From positions 15,568 to 79,567 of the forward strand of contig JBBDRN010000044.1 in NCBI GenBank assembly GCA_040905445.1: a DNA stretch of 64,000 nt. Reading direction: 5' to 3'. The notes under the pieces were generated by a model that did no database searches, was not told where the DNA came from, and saw nothing but the letters and a program-made list of their open reading frames with translations. The position numbers and the translations under genes are program-made. Source of the stretch: SKPT01 sp040905445 (GTDB lineage: Bacteria; Planctomycetota; Phycisphaerae; Phycisphaerales; Phycisphaeraceae). Numbering within the stretch: position 1 is the first letter of the stretch; every line of letters begins with the position of its first letter. Positions 25,035 to 34,223 of this stretch are shown here, piece after piece.

Positions 25035-26666
<1,632 letters not shown>

Positions 26667-26814
26667 GGTCGTGACTCCTGTCTATCTGAGAGTTGGTCTG
26701 TCGGAATGACGTTTTGTTTCGGGTTTGTGTCACCACCGGCGTGGGTGGTGGGTTGCCGTGGTTCGTGCCCCACCGTTCGCAGGTGGGGCTGGAGCACGGG
26801 ACGTTGTCGTGTGG

Positions 26815-27102
26815 TTAGTTCACCACGGCGAGGACTTCGTCTTCGCCGAGGACGACGTAGTCCTCGTCGTCGATGCGCACCTCCTGGCCGCCCCACTTGC
26901 CGAGGATGATCGTATCGCCCTGCTTGACCTGGAAGTCGGCGCGCTGGCCGGAGTCGAGCAGGCGGCCCTGGCCGAGGGCGACGACCTTGGCCTGCTGGGG
27001 CTTGTCGGTGGCGGTTTCGGGCAGGTAGATGCCGGACTTGGTCTTGGTCTCGGGCTCGAGGCGTTGGACGAGGATGCGATCGCCTAGGGGTTTGACCTTC
27101 AT
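26815..27102 (-). CDS. groES: Co-chaperonin GroES (10 kDa)
   Basis: GroES caps the GroEL ring. The 95-residue protein starts MKVKPLGDRILVQRL and contains the mobile loop region ETKTKSGIYLP followed by the beta-barrel motif ILGKWGGQEVRIDDEDYVVLGEDEVLAV. An AGGAGAAG Shine-Dalgarno lies six bases upstream of the ATG. The start overlaps the stop of the upstream receiver gene by four bases (ATGA), and groEL follows after about 150 bases. Confidence 0.96.
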   Translation of the reverse strand: MKVKPLGDRILVQRLEPETKTKSGIYLPETATDKPQQAKVVALGQGRLLDSGQRADFQVKQGDTIILGKWGGQEVRIDDEDYVVLGEDEVLAVVN

Positions 27103-27725
27103 TGAATCTTCTCCTGTTGCGGGGGTCGGGGTGAGTGGCCGGCCCGGGCCGGTGCGGGCCAATGCCCGGCATATTGCCGATCCAGCAGCCGGCGAATCGC
27201 CTGAAGCAGGGCCTCGAGGTCGACCGGCTGATTGATGACGGTGAAGGCGCCGAGGCGCAGGGCTTCGTTGAGGTAGCGTTGCGTCCGCCGCCAGTCATAG
27301 GCGCCGTTGTTGACGACGAGGATGGGCGGGCGGCTGGGTCGGCGGTGGAAGACCTCGAGCAGCCAGAGCCCGCCGGGGCGCGGCGAGCGCGAGGCGGAGG
27401 CGGTGGCGGACGGGGCGGTGGCGGACGCGTCGTCCGCCCCCTCGCCCAATCCCTGCCGCGTGGCGGCTGCGCGGGCGGGTGCGGTCGGGGCGGCGGTCGC
27501 GGTGGCGGGGGTGGCAGGGGTGAGGAGGTCGATCACAGCCACGTGGAAGGGGGTGCGGTCGGCGATATCCAGCGCCTCGCGGCCGGAGCGGGCGCGGTAG
27601 GTCGCCACGCCGATCGGTTCGAGCAGCCGGGGCAACTGTTGGGTCCAGTGCTCGATCGCGTGGTCGCGGTCCTCGGTGAGCAGGACGTTGAAGCGGGCCT
27701 CGGATTGATGACGCACCTGAACCAT
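27099..27725 (-). CDS. CheY-like receiver protein upstream of groES, with internal repeat insertion
   Basis: A 208-residue protein that reads as a receiver domain: FNVLLTEDRD (acidic pair) at 12-21, the phosphoacceptor region HVAVIDLLTP with Asp66, PPILVVNNG, and FTVINQPVDLEALL, where the conserved Lys of most receivers is replaced by Gln. Residues 70-117 are an Ala/Thr/Pro-rich insertion, encoded by GGCGGTGGC-type repeats (27374-27518), after the phosphorylation site. The missing Lys and insertion argue against normal phosphorelay. It is translationally coupled to groES (4-base overlap), an unusual partner. Confidence 0.6.
   Translation of the reverse strand: MVQVRHQSEARFNVLLTEDRDHAIEHWTQQLPRLLEPIGVATYRARSGREALDIADRTPFHVAVIDLLTPATPATATAAPTAPARAAATRQGLGEGADDASATAPSATASASRSPRPGGLWLLEVFHRRPSRPPILVVNNGAYDWRRTQRYLNEALRLGAFTVINQPVDLEALLQAIRRLLDRQYAGHWPAPARAGHSPRPPQQEKIQ
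27374..27518. repeat. GC-rich repeat tract inserted in the receiver gene
   Basis: GTGGCGGGGGTGGCAGGGGT and related units, encoding ATPATATAAPTAP-like residues. The frame is kept. Confidence 0.6.
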
Positions 27726-27788
27726 GGCACCGCAGGTAGATGCAACGGCGGTGCCGGGCGCGAGCGGGTGGGGCGGGCGGCGAAATGC

Positions 27789-27794
27789 AGTATA
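27789..27794 (-). promoter_or_regulatory. Candidate -10 for the receiver-groES-groEL operon
   Basis: TATACT on the minus strand, in the only A/T-rich stretch upstream of the receiver gene. Confidence 0.4.
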
Positions 27795-27975
27795 AACGCT
27801 GTTAAAAACGTAATTTATGTCGATATCGGGTCGATGGGCCGCATCGCGGCGGTCCGCCGGACCTGTCGCCGCCGCGCGGGAGGGCGTCCGTGGCGTGCCA
27901 TTCTGGCAGGCGCGGGCGATCGGGAGTCTTGGCTATCAGGGATCTCTGATGAACCCTGGAGCCCGATGACTGATC

Positions 27976-28078
27976 ATTGAACCGCGAAGAGGCGAAGCAA
28001 GCGAAGGGCGCGAAGAAGCAGAAGTGACTCAAACGGCAATCCTTTCGCGCCCTCCGTGCTTTCGCTGCTTCGCGGTTA
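27976..28078. repeat. GCGAAG-type palindromic repeat, second copy
   Basis: TTGAACCGCGAAGAGGCGAAG on the left and CTTTCGCTGCTTCGCGGTTA on the right. It is the same family as the tract at 14500-14600. Confidence 0.7.
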
Positions 28079-28091
28079 TTCAGAGATCTCA

Positions 28092-28125
28092 TTAGAGCAC
28101 GTTCAATCCAACCGTAGCGGGTGAA
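28092..28125. repeat. Family B outer arm, partial copy (B3)
   Basis: TTAGAGCACGTTCAATCC then AACCGTAGCGGGTG. This matches one outer end of the family B element without its hairpins. Confidence 0.6.
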
Positions 28126-28255
28126 GGGGCTCTAGCCATCGACCATCTTCCCCTTCTGCTATTCTCCAACCCCGCCACCCCGCCACGCTGCCACCCCGCC
28201 ACGCCGGCACGCCGCACCCTTCCACCCTCCCGCCCGGTTACGCCACGATCTTGCC

Positions 28256-29326
28256 ATGACGCCGATCCAGATCCGCAACCTTTCCAAGCACTTTGGGCCG
28301 ACGGTCGCTGTCGCGGGGATCGATCTCGACATTGCCGCGGGGGAGCTGTTTTTTCTGCTGGGGCCCTCGGGGTGCGGGAAGACGACGCTGCTGCGCTGCC
28401 TGGCGGGGTTCATCGACCCAACGGGGGGGCGAATCCGCTTCGGGGAGCGCGACGTCACGCACCTGCCCACGAATAAGCGCAACACGGGGATGGTGTTCCA
28501 GGGCTACGCGCTCTGGCCGCACATGACGGTGGCGCAGAACGTGGCGTTCGGGCTGGAGGTGCGCAAGGTGCGGGGGCAGGCCAAGGCTGACCGGGTTGCG
28601 GCGGCGCTGGAGATGGTGCAGATGTCGCCGTATGCCGGTCGGCGGCCGAATGCGCTGTCGGGCGGGCAGCAGCAGCGTGTGGCGCTGGCCCGCGCGCTGG
28701 TGATCGAGCCGACCGTGCTGCTGCTGGATGAGCCGCTGAGCAATCTGGATGCGAAGCTGCGGGGGCAGATGCGCAGCCAGATCCGGGAGATCTGCAAGCG
28801 TACGGGGATCACGGCCGTGTACGTGACGCACGATCAGAAGGAGGCGCTGTCGATGGCCGACCGGATCGCGGTCATGGACGAGGGGAAGCTGATGCAGGTC
28901 GGCTCGCCGCGTGAGTTGTATGACCGGCCGGCGAACCGGTTCGTGGCGGACTTCCTGGGCGAGACGAACTTCATCCGCGCCAAAGTCGCGTTCCGCGCGG
29001 ACGGGGCGCTGACGCTCGACACGCCGATGGGTCCGGTGCGTTCGACGACGTTTCCCGACAAGCTCGACGCGGAGACGGTCACCTGCTCGATCCGGCCCGA
29101 GGCGCTGTCGCTCGACGGGGACGGGCAGGCGCGGCCGGGCGCCAACGTCTTTGAGACGTCGTGCGACGACGTGACGTACCTGGGTGAGATGGCGCAGTAC
29201 CACCTGGCGGCCGCGGGCGACGCGCGGCTGATCGTCTACGAGCTGCACCCGCGCTGGCTGCAGCGGCAGGGCCAGGCGGTGCGCGTGCAGGTGGACCCGG
29301 CGGACGTCGTGGTGCTGGAGGATTAA
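28256..29326 (+). CDS. ABC transporter ATP-binding protein (CUT1/MalK or FbpC type)
   Basis: A 356-residue importer ATPase. It has Walker A GPSGCGKT near 36, signature LSGGQQQRVALARAL near 138, Walker B LLLDEPLSNLDAKLR and H-loop VTHDQKEALSMAD, then a C-terminal TOBE-like regulatory domain. This architecture is shared by sugar and ferric or spermidine importers. No permease or binding-protein gene is adjacent, so the substrate is unknown and the ATPase may serve dispersed systems. An SDR gene and a ROK kinase gene follow on the same strand. Confidence 0.88.
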   Translation: MTPIQIRNLSKHFGPTVAVAGIDLDIAAGELFFLLGPSGCGKTTLLRCLAGFIDPTGGRIRFGERDVTHLPTNKRNTGMVFQGYALWPHMTVAQNVAFGLEVRKVRGQAKADRVAAALEMVQMSPYAGRRPNALSGGQQQRVALARALVIEPTVLLLDEPLSNLDAKLRGQMRSQIREICKRTGITAVYVTHDQKEALSMADRIAVMDEGKLMQVGSPRELYDRPANRFVADFLGETNFIRAKVAFRADGALTLDTPMGPVRSTTFPDKLDAETVTCSIRPEALSLDGDGQARPGANVFETSCDDVTYLGEMAQYHLAAAGDARLIVYELHPRWLQRQGQAVRVQVDPADVVVLED

Positions 29327-29369
29327 GGCCTGGTGTGGGCTGCCGCTCGCGGGGGATCGGCGCGGGCGG

Positions 29370-29375
29370 TACATT
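29370..29375 (+). promoter_or_regulatory. -10-like hexamer, leaderless start of SDR gene
   Basis: TACATT ends 8 bases before ATG 29384. Confidence 0.4.
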
Positions 29376-29383
29376 GGCCGGCC

Positions 29384-30193
29384 ATGGGCGAGCGACTTGC
29401 GGGCAAGGTGATCGTCGTCGTCGGCGGCACGGGCGGTCTGGGGCTGTCGGCGGCGCGGGCGTGCGCGGCCGAGGGGGCGCGTGTCGTGGCCGTGGGTCGC
29501 AAGCTCGAGGGCGTCGAGCAGGCGAGCGCGGCGCTGGGCGAGGCGGGCAGCGCGATCGCAGGTGACGCGACCGACTCCGCCACGGCCGAGCGGGCCATCG
29601 CGCATGCGGTGAAGGAGTACGGCGGCTGCCACGGGCTCTACCACGTCGCGGGCGGCAGCGGGCGGAACATGGGCGATGGGCCGCTGCATGAGCTGACGGA
29701 CGAGGGGCTGGACGCGACGCTGAGGTTGAACCTGAGCTCGCTGATCTACAGCAACCGCGCGGCGGTGCGCCACTTCATGGCCGCGGGCCAGGGCGGCAGT
29801 GTCGTCAACATGGCGAGCGTGCTGGGCTTCTCGCCTTCGCCGGCGCTATTCGCGACGCATGCCTACGCGGCGGCGAAGGCGGGGATCGTGGGGTTTACGA
29901 AGTCGTGCGCGGCGTACTACGGGCCGCGCGACATCCGTTTCAACGTGCTCGCGCCGGCACTGGTCGACACGCCGATGGCGACACGGGCGGCGGGCGATGT
30001 GCGGATCATGCGCTACATCGCGAGCAAGCAGCCGCTGGACGGCGGGCGCATCGGTCGACCGGAGGACGCCGATGACGCGGCCGTGCTGCTGCTGTCCGAC
30101 GGCGGGCGGTTTATTACAGGGCAGGTGCTCGCGGTCGACGGCGGGTGGTGCGTCAGCGAGGGGCAATACGCGGGAGGACCGCCGCCGTGGTAG
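29384..30193 (+). CDS. Short-chain dehydrogenase/reductase
   Basis: A 269-residue SDR with the NAD(P)-binding motif GGTGGLGLSAA near 14-24, an NMASV strand before the active site, the catalytic pair YAAAK (Tyr and Lys), and a C-terminal AVDGGWC cofactor/subunit motif. The residues expected for the classical catalytic Ser lie at the MASVLGFS segment. The substrate is unknown. It overlaps the ROK gene by seven bases, so the two are probably co-expressed. The ATG at 29384 has TACATT eight bases upstream. Confidence 0.85.
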   Translation: MGERLAGKVIVVVGGTGGLGLSAARACAAEGARVVAVGRKLEGVEQASAALGEAGSAIAGDATDSATAERAIAHAVKEYGGCHGLYHVAGGSGRNMGDGPLHELTDEGLDATLRLNLSSLIYSNRAAVRHFMAAGQGGSVVNMASVLGFSPSPALFATHAYAAAKAGIVGFTKSCAAYYGPRDIRFNVLAPALVDTPMATRAAGDVRIMRYIASKQPLDGGRIGRPEDADDAAVLLLSDGGRFITGQVLAVDGGWCVSEGQYAGGPPPW

Positions 30194-31095
30194 ACGCGAT
30201 CGGCATCGACGTCGGGGGGACGCGGCTCAAGGCGGTGGCCCTGTCGCGCGGCGGCGAGGTGCTCGCCCGGCATGAGGCGGCGACGCCCGGCCACGACGCC
30301 GATGCGCTGGTCGAGGCGGTGCGCGCGGCGGTGAAGGCGGTGGCGGGTGATGCGGGTGGCGGGGGTGATGCACCGATTGGGCTCGCGGCGCCGGGGTTGG
30401 CGGCGCGCGACGGGCGGTCGATCGCGTGGATGCAGGGGCGGCTGGAGGCGGTGCAGGGGCTGGACTTTTCGCGGGCGCTCGGGCGGGACGTGACGGTGCT
30501 CAACGACGCGCACGCCGCGACGCTCGCGGAGGTGTGGCTGGGCGCGGCCGCGGGTGCGGATCACGCGATCGTGTTGACGCTGGGCACCGGCGTGGGCGGC
30601 GGGGTGATCGTGGACGGCCGGCTGCTGACGGGCGCGATCGGGCGGGCCGGGCACATCGGGCACATGAGTCTTGATCCGCATGGTGAGCCGGGGATCGCCG
30701 GCACGCCGGGGTCGCTTGAGGATCACGTGGGCGATTACAACGTCGCGGCGCGCACGGGCGGGCGCTTCGCCGACAGCCGGGCACTCGTCGAGGCGGCGCA
30801 GGCAGGCGACGCGGCGGCGCGGCAGGCGTGGGACGCGAGCCTCGACGCGCTGGCGGCGGCGCTGGCGTCGCTCATCAACGTGTGCGACCCGGAGGTGATC
30901 GTCCTCGGCGGCGGCGTGGCGCAGGCGGGCGAGGCGATGCTGTTCGCGCCGCTGCGTCGGCGGCTGGATCGCATCGAGTGGCGGCCGACGGGCCAGGCGG
31001 TGCGCATCGTGCCGGCGACGCTTGGGCCATGGGCGGGGGCGATCGGGGCGGCGCGGCAAGCGATGATGGAAGTAGCCACAGATGGACACAGATGA
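30187..31095 (+). CDS. ROK family sugar kinase, zinc cluster lost
   Basis: A 302-residue protein with the ROK/hexokinase ATP motif IGIDVGGTRLKAV at the N-terminus, LNDAHAATLAEVWLGA (catalytic Asp), LTLGTGVGGGVIVDG, and GRAGHIGHMSLDP. The zinc-binding CxCGxxGCxE segment of typical ROK kinases is replaced by GIAGTPGSLED, so the structural zinc is probably absent. ROK kinases usually phosphorylate glucose, N-acetylglucosamine or N-acetylmannosamine. The GTG start overlaps the SDR gene. The TGA stop lies in an ACAGATGAACACCGATG repeat. Confidence 0.8.
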   Translation: MVDAIGIDVGGTRLKAVALSRGGEVLARHEAATPGHDADALVEAVRAAVKAVAGDAGGGGDAPIGLAAPGLAARDGRSIAWMQGRLEAVQGLDFSRALGRDVTVLNDAHAATLAEVWLGAAAGADHAIVLTLGTGVGGGVIVDGRLLTGAIGRAGHIGHMSLDPHGEPGIAGTPGSLEDHVGDYNVAARTGGRFADSRALVEAAQAGDAAARQAWDASLDALAAALASLINVCDPEVIVLGGGVAQAGEAMLFAPLRRRLDRIEWRPTGQAVRIVPATLGPWAGAIGAARQAMMEVATDGHR

Positions 31096-31110
31096 ACACC
31101 GATGGGATGG
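31072..31110. repeat. ACAGATGGACAC repeat tract at the ROK gene end
   Basis: CACAGATGGACACAGATGAA-type units; the TGA stop of the ROK gene (31093-31095) is inside the tract. Confidence 0.55.
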
Positions 31111-31276
31111 GGGGCGTGGGCGCGGCGTCGGTGCTGACGTTCGTTGTAGAGTGGGTGAAGCGAAGCCCACCCTACGTGTTGTGGTTGTTCGAGGGGAACC
31201 CCGCGTGGGCGCGGGGGCTAAACGATTATGATCGGATCTGCAACGCTAGCGCGCACGCCACAGCCCCGTCGCGTCG

Positions 31277-31373
31277 AGGGTGGCACTGACAAGCGGAGTC
31301 CGCGGAGCTTGTCAGTGCGAACGCAGGCAAACACTGACAAGGCCGAAGACGCCCTTGTCAGTGGCACCCGCTG
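31277..31373. repeat. Family B double-hairpin element (B4)
   Basis: Contains CACTGACAAGC...GCTTGTCAGTG and CACTGACAAGGCC...GCCCTTGTCAGTG, with outer GGTGGCA / TGGCACCCGCT arms. Confidence 0.85.
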
Positions 31374-31408
31374 TACGACGCCTTGGGGTGATAATCTGAA
31401 AGCCAACC

Positions 31409-31458
31409 CCGCCCCCCAATCCCCACCCCCCAACCCCCAACCCCAAACCCCAACCACT
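31409..31458. repeat. CCCCAAC heptamer tract
   Basis: CCCCAATCCCCACCCCCCAA and similar units directly before the gene at 31473. Confidence 0.6.
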
Positions 31459-31472
31459 AGAGGCTTGCCCCC

Positions 31473-32516
31473 ATGCCGACCCCGCTCCGCACGACCGTCA
31501 TCGGCAGCTACCCGTTCCCCGGCTGGCTGGAGCTTGCGTCCGCGCAGCTCGAGCGCTTTGGCAGCGGTGAGGTCGCCGAGATGCAGCACGATGCCGTCGT
31601 CGCGGCGGTGCACGATCAACTGGCGGCGGGGCTCGATGAGATCACCGACGGCGAGCAGACGCGCTTCGACTTCAACCTGTCGTTCTACGGCTATCTGCGG
31701 GGGATTGATCTGGAGAGCCGGCCGCGGCGGCGTTTCGGGCCCGCGGGGCATGATCAGCGCGGTCGGCATGCGATCACCGGTGAGCTGGCGGCGCCGGACG
31801 GGCTCGGTGCGGTGGAGGAGTATGAGCGACTGGTCCACGTGGTTGACGCGCTCAGGCCCGAGCCGCGGCCGCGCCTCAAGGCGTCGATCCCGGGGCCTTA
31901 CACGATGTCGGGTCGGCTGGTGCCCAACGACCGCTACAAGGATCGGTGGGCGGTGACGGAGGCGCTGCTGCCGCTCATTCGCGACGAGATCGCCCGGCTG
32001 GTGGACGCGGGCTGCGCGCACATCACGGTCGATGAGCCGTCCATGAGCTGCTACGCGCATCGCGAGGATCCGGCGCGGTTCGTGGAGATTTTCAACCGCA
32101 CGATCGCCCCGGCCGTGGGCAGGACGCGGCTGTCGACGCACCTGTGCTTTGGCAACTTCAAGGGCAGGCCCGTGGGTAAGCGGACGTACGCGCCGCTGCT
32201 GCCGGCGTTCCTGGAGCTGGACGTCGACGAGGTGCACCTGGAGATGGCCAACCGCGAGTTTGCAGAGCTGGAGGTGACGGCGCGGTTTGCCGAGCGGTTC
32301 GACGTGGCGGTGGGGGTGGTGGATGTCAAGAGCTATTACATCGAGCCGGTGGAGGAGGTGGCGGACCGCGTGCGGCGGTGCATGGCGCACGTGCCGGCCG
32401 AGAAGCTGCTGCTCGCGCCGGACTGCGGCCTGAGCCAGACGGCGCGGTGGGCGGCGCGGCTGAAGCTCGCCAACCTCGTGGCCGGCGCGAAGCAGGTGCG
32501 CCAGGAGCTGAGATGA
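31473..32516 (+). CDS. MetE-like methionine synthase-family protein (UROD/MetE barrel)
   Basis: A 347-residue protein homologous to the C-terminal catalytic barrel of cobalamin-independent methionine synthase. Candidate zinc ligands are His223 and Cys225 (STHLCFGNF), Glu257 and Cys318 (LLLAPDCGL). It starts TTVIGSYPFP, a common motif of these short MetE-like enzymes, and has a GEQTR/FDFNLSFY-type N-terminal segment. The N-terminal barrel of full-size MetE is absent, so the physiological methyl donor is uncertain. The stop overlaps the next gene (ATGATGA), which is translationally coupled. Confidence 0.8.
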   Translation: MPTPLRTTVIGSYPFPGWLELASAQLERFGSGEVAEMQHDAVVAAVHDQLAAGLDEITDGEQTRFDFNLSFYGYLRGIDLESRPRRRFGPAGHDQRGRHAITGELAAPDGLGAVEEYERLVHVVDALRPEPRPRLKASIPGPYTMSGRLVPNDRYKDRWAVTEALLPLIRDEIARLVDAGCAHITVDEPSMSCYAHREDPARFVEIFNRTIAPAVGRTRLSTHLCFGNFKGRPVGKRTYAPLLPAFLELDVDEVHLEMANREFAELEVTARFAERFDVAVGVVDVKSYYIEPVEEVADRVRRCMAHVPAEKLLLAPDCGLSQTARWAARLKLANLVAGAKQVRQELR

Positions 32517-33388
32517 TGAGCCTGATCGAGCCGGTGCTGAAGGATGATGCGCTGGTGGCGCAGATGCGCGGCACACAGCCGGGCGATGGGCTGGCGATCT
32601 GGTGGCTGGGGCAGAGCGGGTTCCTTGTCAAGAGCAGGACGGGCTGCCTGCTGTTCGATCCGTACTTGTCCGACTCGCTGACGCGCAAGTATGCGGACAC
32701 CGACAAGCCGCACGTGCGCATGACCGCGCAGGCGGTGGACCCGGCGGCGCTCGACTTCGTGGAGGTCATCACCAGCACGCACAACCACACGGACCACCTT
32801 GATGCCGCGACGCTCGGGCCGCTGTTGGCGGCGAATCCCACGGGGAAGCTCGTGATCCCGGAGGCGAATCGGGCATTCGTGGCGGACCGGCTGGGTGTTG
32901 AGGTCGACGCGCCGGTGGGCGTGGGTGATGGCGACGTGGTTGACGTGGCGGGTTTCCAGATCGAGGGTGTGCCGGCCGCGCACGAGGCGCTTGAGCGCGA
33001 CGAGCAGGGCCGGCCGCGGTTCATGGGGTACATCGTGCGGTGCGGCAAGTGGTGCGTCTATCACAGCGGCGACACGCTGTTGTATGACGGCCTGGTCGAG
33101 CGGCTGCGGGAGAAGCGGATCGACGTGGCGATTTTGCCGATCAACGGCAGGCGGCCGGAGCGGCGCGTCGCGGGCAACCTCGACGGGCAGCAGGCGGCGC
33201 AGCTTGCGCATGACATCGGCGCGCGGCTGGTGATCCCCTGCCACTTCGAGATGTTCACGTTCAATACGGCGTCGCCGGGGTTGTTTGAGAAGAGCTGCAG
33301 GAAGCTCGGGCAGGACCATCGCGTGATGCGCTGTGGCGAACTGCTGGAGCTGGGCGGGGAAGGGCGATCAATGGACGATGGACAATGA
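32513..33388 (+). CDS. Metallo-beta-lactamase-fold hydrolase (UlaG-like)
   Basis: A 291-residue MBL-fold protein. It has WLGQSGFLVKS near the N-terminus, TSTHNHTDHLD carrying HxHxDH-like ligands, YHSGDTLLYD, and a later CHFEMF segment. These resemble the UlaG/L-ascorbate-6-phosphate lactonase group. The ATG overlaps the MetE-like stop. The last nine residues (GEGRSMDDGQ) and the TGA stop are encoded by a repeat tract that continues as a 26-base-arm palindrome, so the native C-terminus may be altered. Confidence 0.8.
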   Translation: MMSLIEPVLKDDALVAQMRGTQPGDGLAIWWLGQSGFLVKSRTGCLLFDPYLSDSLTRKYADTDKPHVRMTAQAVDPAALDFVEVITSTHNHTDHLDAATLGPLLAANPTGKLVIPEANRAFVADRLGVEVDAPVGVGDGDVVDVAGFQIEGVPAAHEALERDEQGRPRFMGYIVRCGKWCVYHSGDTLLYDGLVERLREKRIDVAILPINGRRPERRVAGNLDGQQAAQLAHDIGARLVIPCHFEMFTFNTASPGLFEKSCRKLGQDHRVMRCGELLELGGEGRSMDDGQ

Positions 33389-33449
33389 ACAATTCACAAT
33401 GAAGAAGGGAAGCGACGATGTCTTTCATTGTGAATTGTTCATTGTCCAT
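33378..33449. terminator. Heptamer palindrome between convergent genes
   Basis: Perfect 26-base arms (33378-33403 and 33424-33449) of CAATGAACAATT-type units with a 20-base loop. It lies exactly between the MBL gene (stop inside it) and the convergent SRAP gene (stop at 33462), so it could act as a bidirectional terminator. Confidence 0.7.
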
Positions 33450-33461
33450 TGTTCATTGCGT

Positions 33462-34139
33462 TCACGCCGCGGGTGGGTCGGGGCCGCGCTCGTCTTCGTG
33501 GTGGGGGTTGTTGACGTGAAGGCTGATGGGACGATGCGTCATGCGGTCGGCGGGGTATGGCCGCAGCAGCGCGCTCGCGCGGGAGGCGTTCTGCTGATCG
33601 GGGTCGAGCCAGGCGGCGTGGTCGTTCTCGTCGAGGATGACGGGCATGCGGTCGTGCAGGCGGGCGATCAATTCGTTTGCGGCCGTGGTAAGGATAACGC
33701 AGGTGTCGAGTTCGTTGCCATGCTCATCCTGCCAGTGCTCCCACAGGCCGGCAATGGCGAGCGGCTCGCCGTCGGCGCGTGTGAGGACGTGCGGCTGACG
33801 CGGGCCGGCGGCGGGCTTCGCCCACGCGTAGAAGCCATCGGCGGGCAGCAGGCACCGGCGGTAGCGCATCGCGGCACGGAAGGCGGGCTTCTCGGCCGCG
33901 GACTCGCTGCGGGCGTTGATCAGCCGATCGCCGATCGCGATGTTCTTGGCCCACGAGGGCACCAGCCCCCAGCGCAGCAGGTCGAGCCGGCGGGCGTGCG
34001 TGTCCTCGCGCGCGCGGATGACGGGCACGGGCTGGGTGGGCGCGATGTTGTAGCGCGGTTCGAGGCGCGGCCGGACATCGCAGTCAAAGGCGCGGGCGAT
34101 GTCGGCAGCGTTGCTCGTCAGGAGGTATCGGTTGCACAT
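33462..34139 (-). CDS. SOS response-associated peptidase (SRAP, YedK/HMCES)
   Basis: SRAP proteins form a protective DNA-protein crosslink with abasic sites in single-stranded DNA through the N-terminal cysteine. The 225-residue protein has Cys2 (MCNRYLL) exposed after Met removal, ARYNIAPTQ-like RYNIAPTQPVPVI, RWGLVPSWAK, RRCLLPADGFYAW and HDRMPVIL with the catalytic His, all canonical. The start Met is fixed by this Cys. No SOS box was seen upstream; the preceding spacer is a heptamer palindrome. Confidence 0.92.
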   Translation of the reverse strand: MCNRYLLTSNAADIARAFDCDVRPRLEPRYNIAPTQPVPVIRAREDTHARRLDLLRWGLVPSWAKNIAIGDRLINARSESAAEKPAFRAAMRYRRCLLPADGFYAWAKPAAGPRQPHVLTRADGEPLAIAGLWEHWQDEHGNELDTCVILTTAANELIARLHDRMPVILDENDHAAWLDPDQQNASRASALLRPYPADRMTHRPISLHVNNPHHEDERGPDPPAA

Positions 34140-34142
34140 GGG

Positions 34143-34222
34143 TCAATGCACAGTGCACAATGAAAGGCACCCGGTGTTTGCTCATTGTGCATTGTGCATT
34201 GTGCATTGTCCATTGTTCATTG
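34143..34222. repeat. ATTGTGC heptamer tract
   Basis: ATTGTGCATTGTGCATTGTG with ATTGTCC and ATTGTTC units on one side and CAGTGCACAATGAAAG on the other, an inverted structure. It separates the mannose-1-phosphate guanylyltransferase gene (stop 34224) from the SRAP gene. Confidence 0.75.
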
Positions 34223-34223
34223 A

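Larger units (their letters stand above)
27726..28255. other. Divergent spacer with promoter-like A/T pocket and repeats
   Basis: The 530-base spacer has an A/T-rich pocket (27781-27830) whose minus strand contains TATACT (27789-27794), a likely -10 for the receiver-groESL operon. A GCGAAG palindrome (27976-28078), a partial family B element (28092-28125) and CCCCGCCA units (28166-28212) follow. No gene or CIRCE element is visible. Confidence 0.6.
31096..31472. other. Repeat-filled spacer before the MetE-like gene
   Basis: This 377-base spacer contains a family C repeat (31146-31175), a family B element (31277-31373) and CCCCAAC heptamers (31409-31458). No gene or promoter is apparent apart from these. 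Confidence 0.6.

Noticed and set aside
27726..28255. A CIRCE/HrcA operator upstream of groESL.
   Set aside because: No TTAGCACTC-N9-GAGTGCTAA inverted repeat is present; regulation is unknown.
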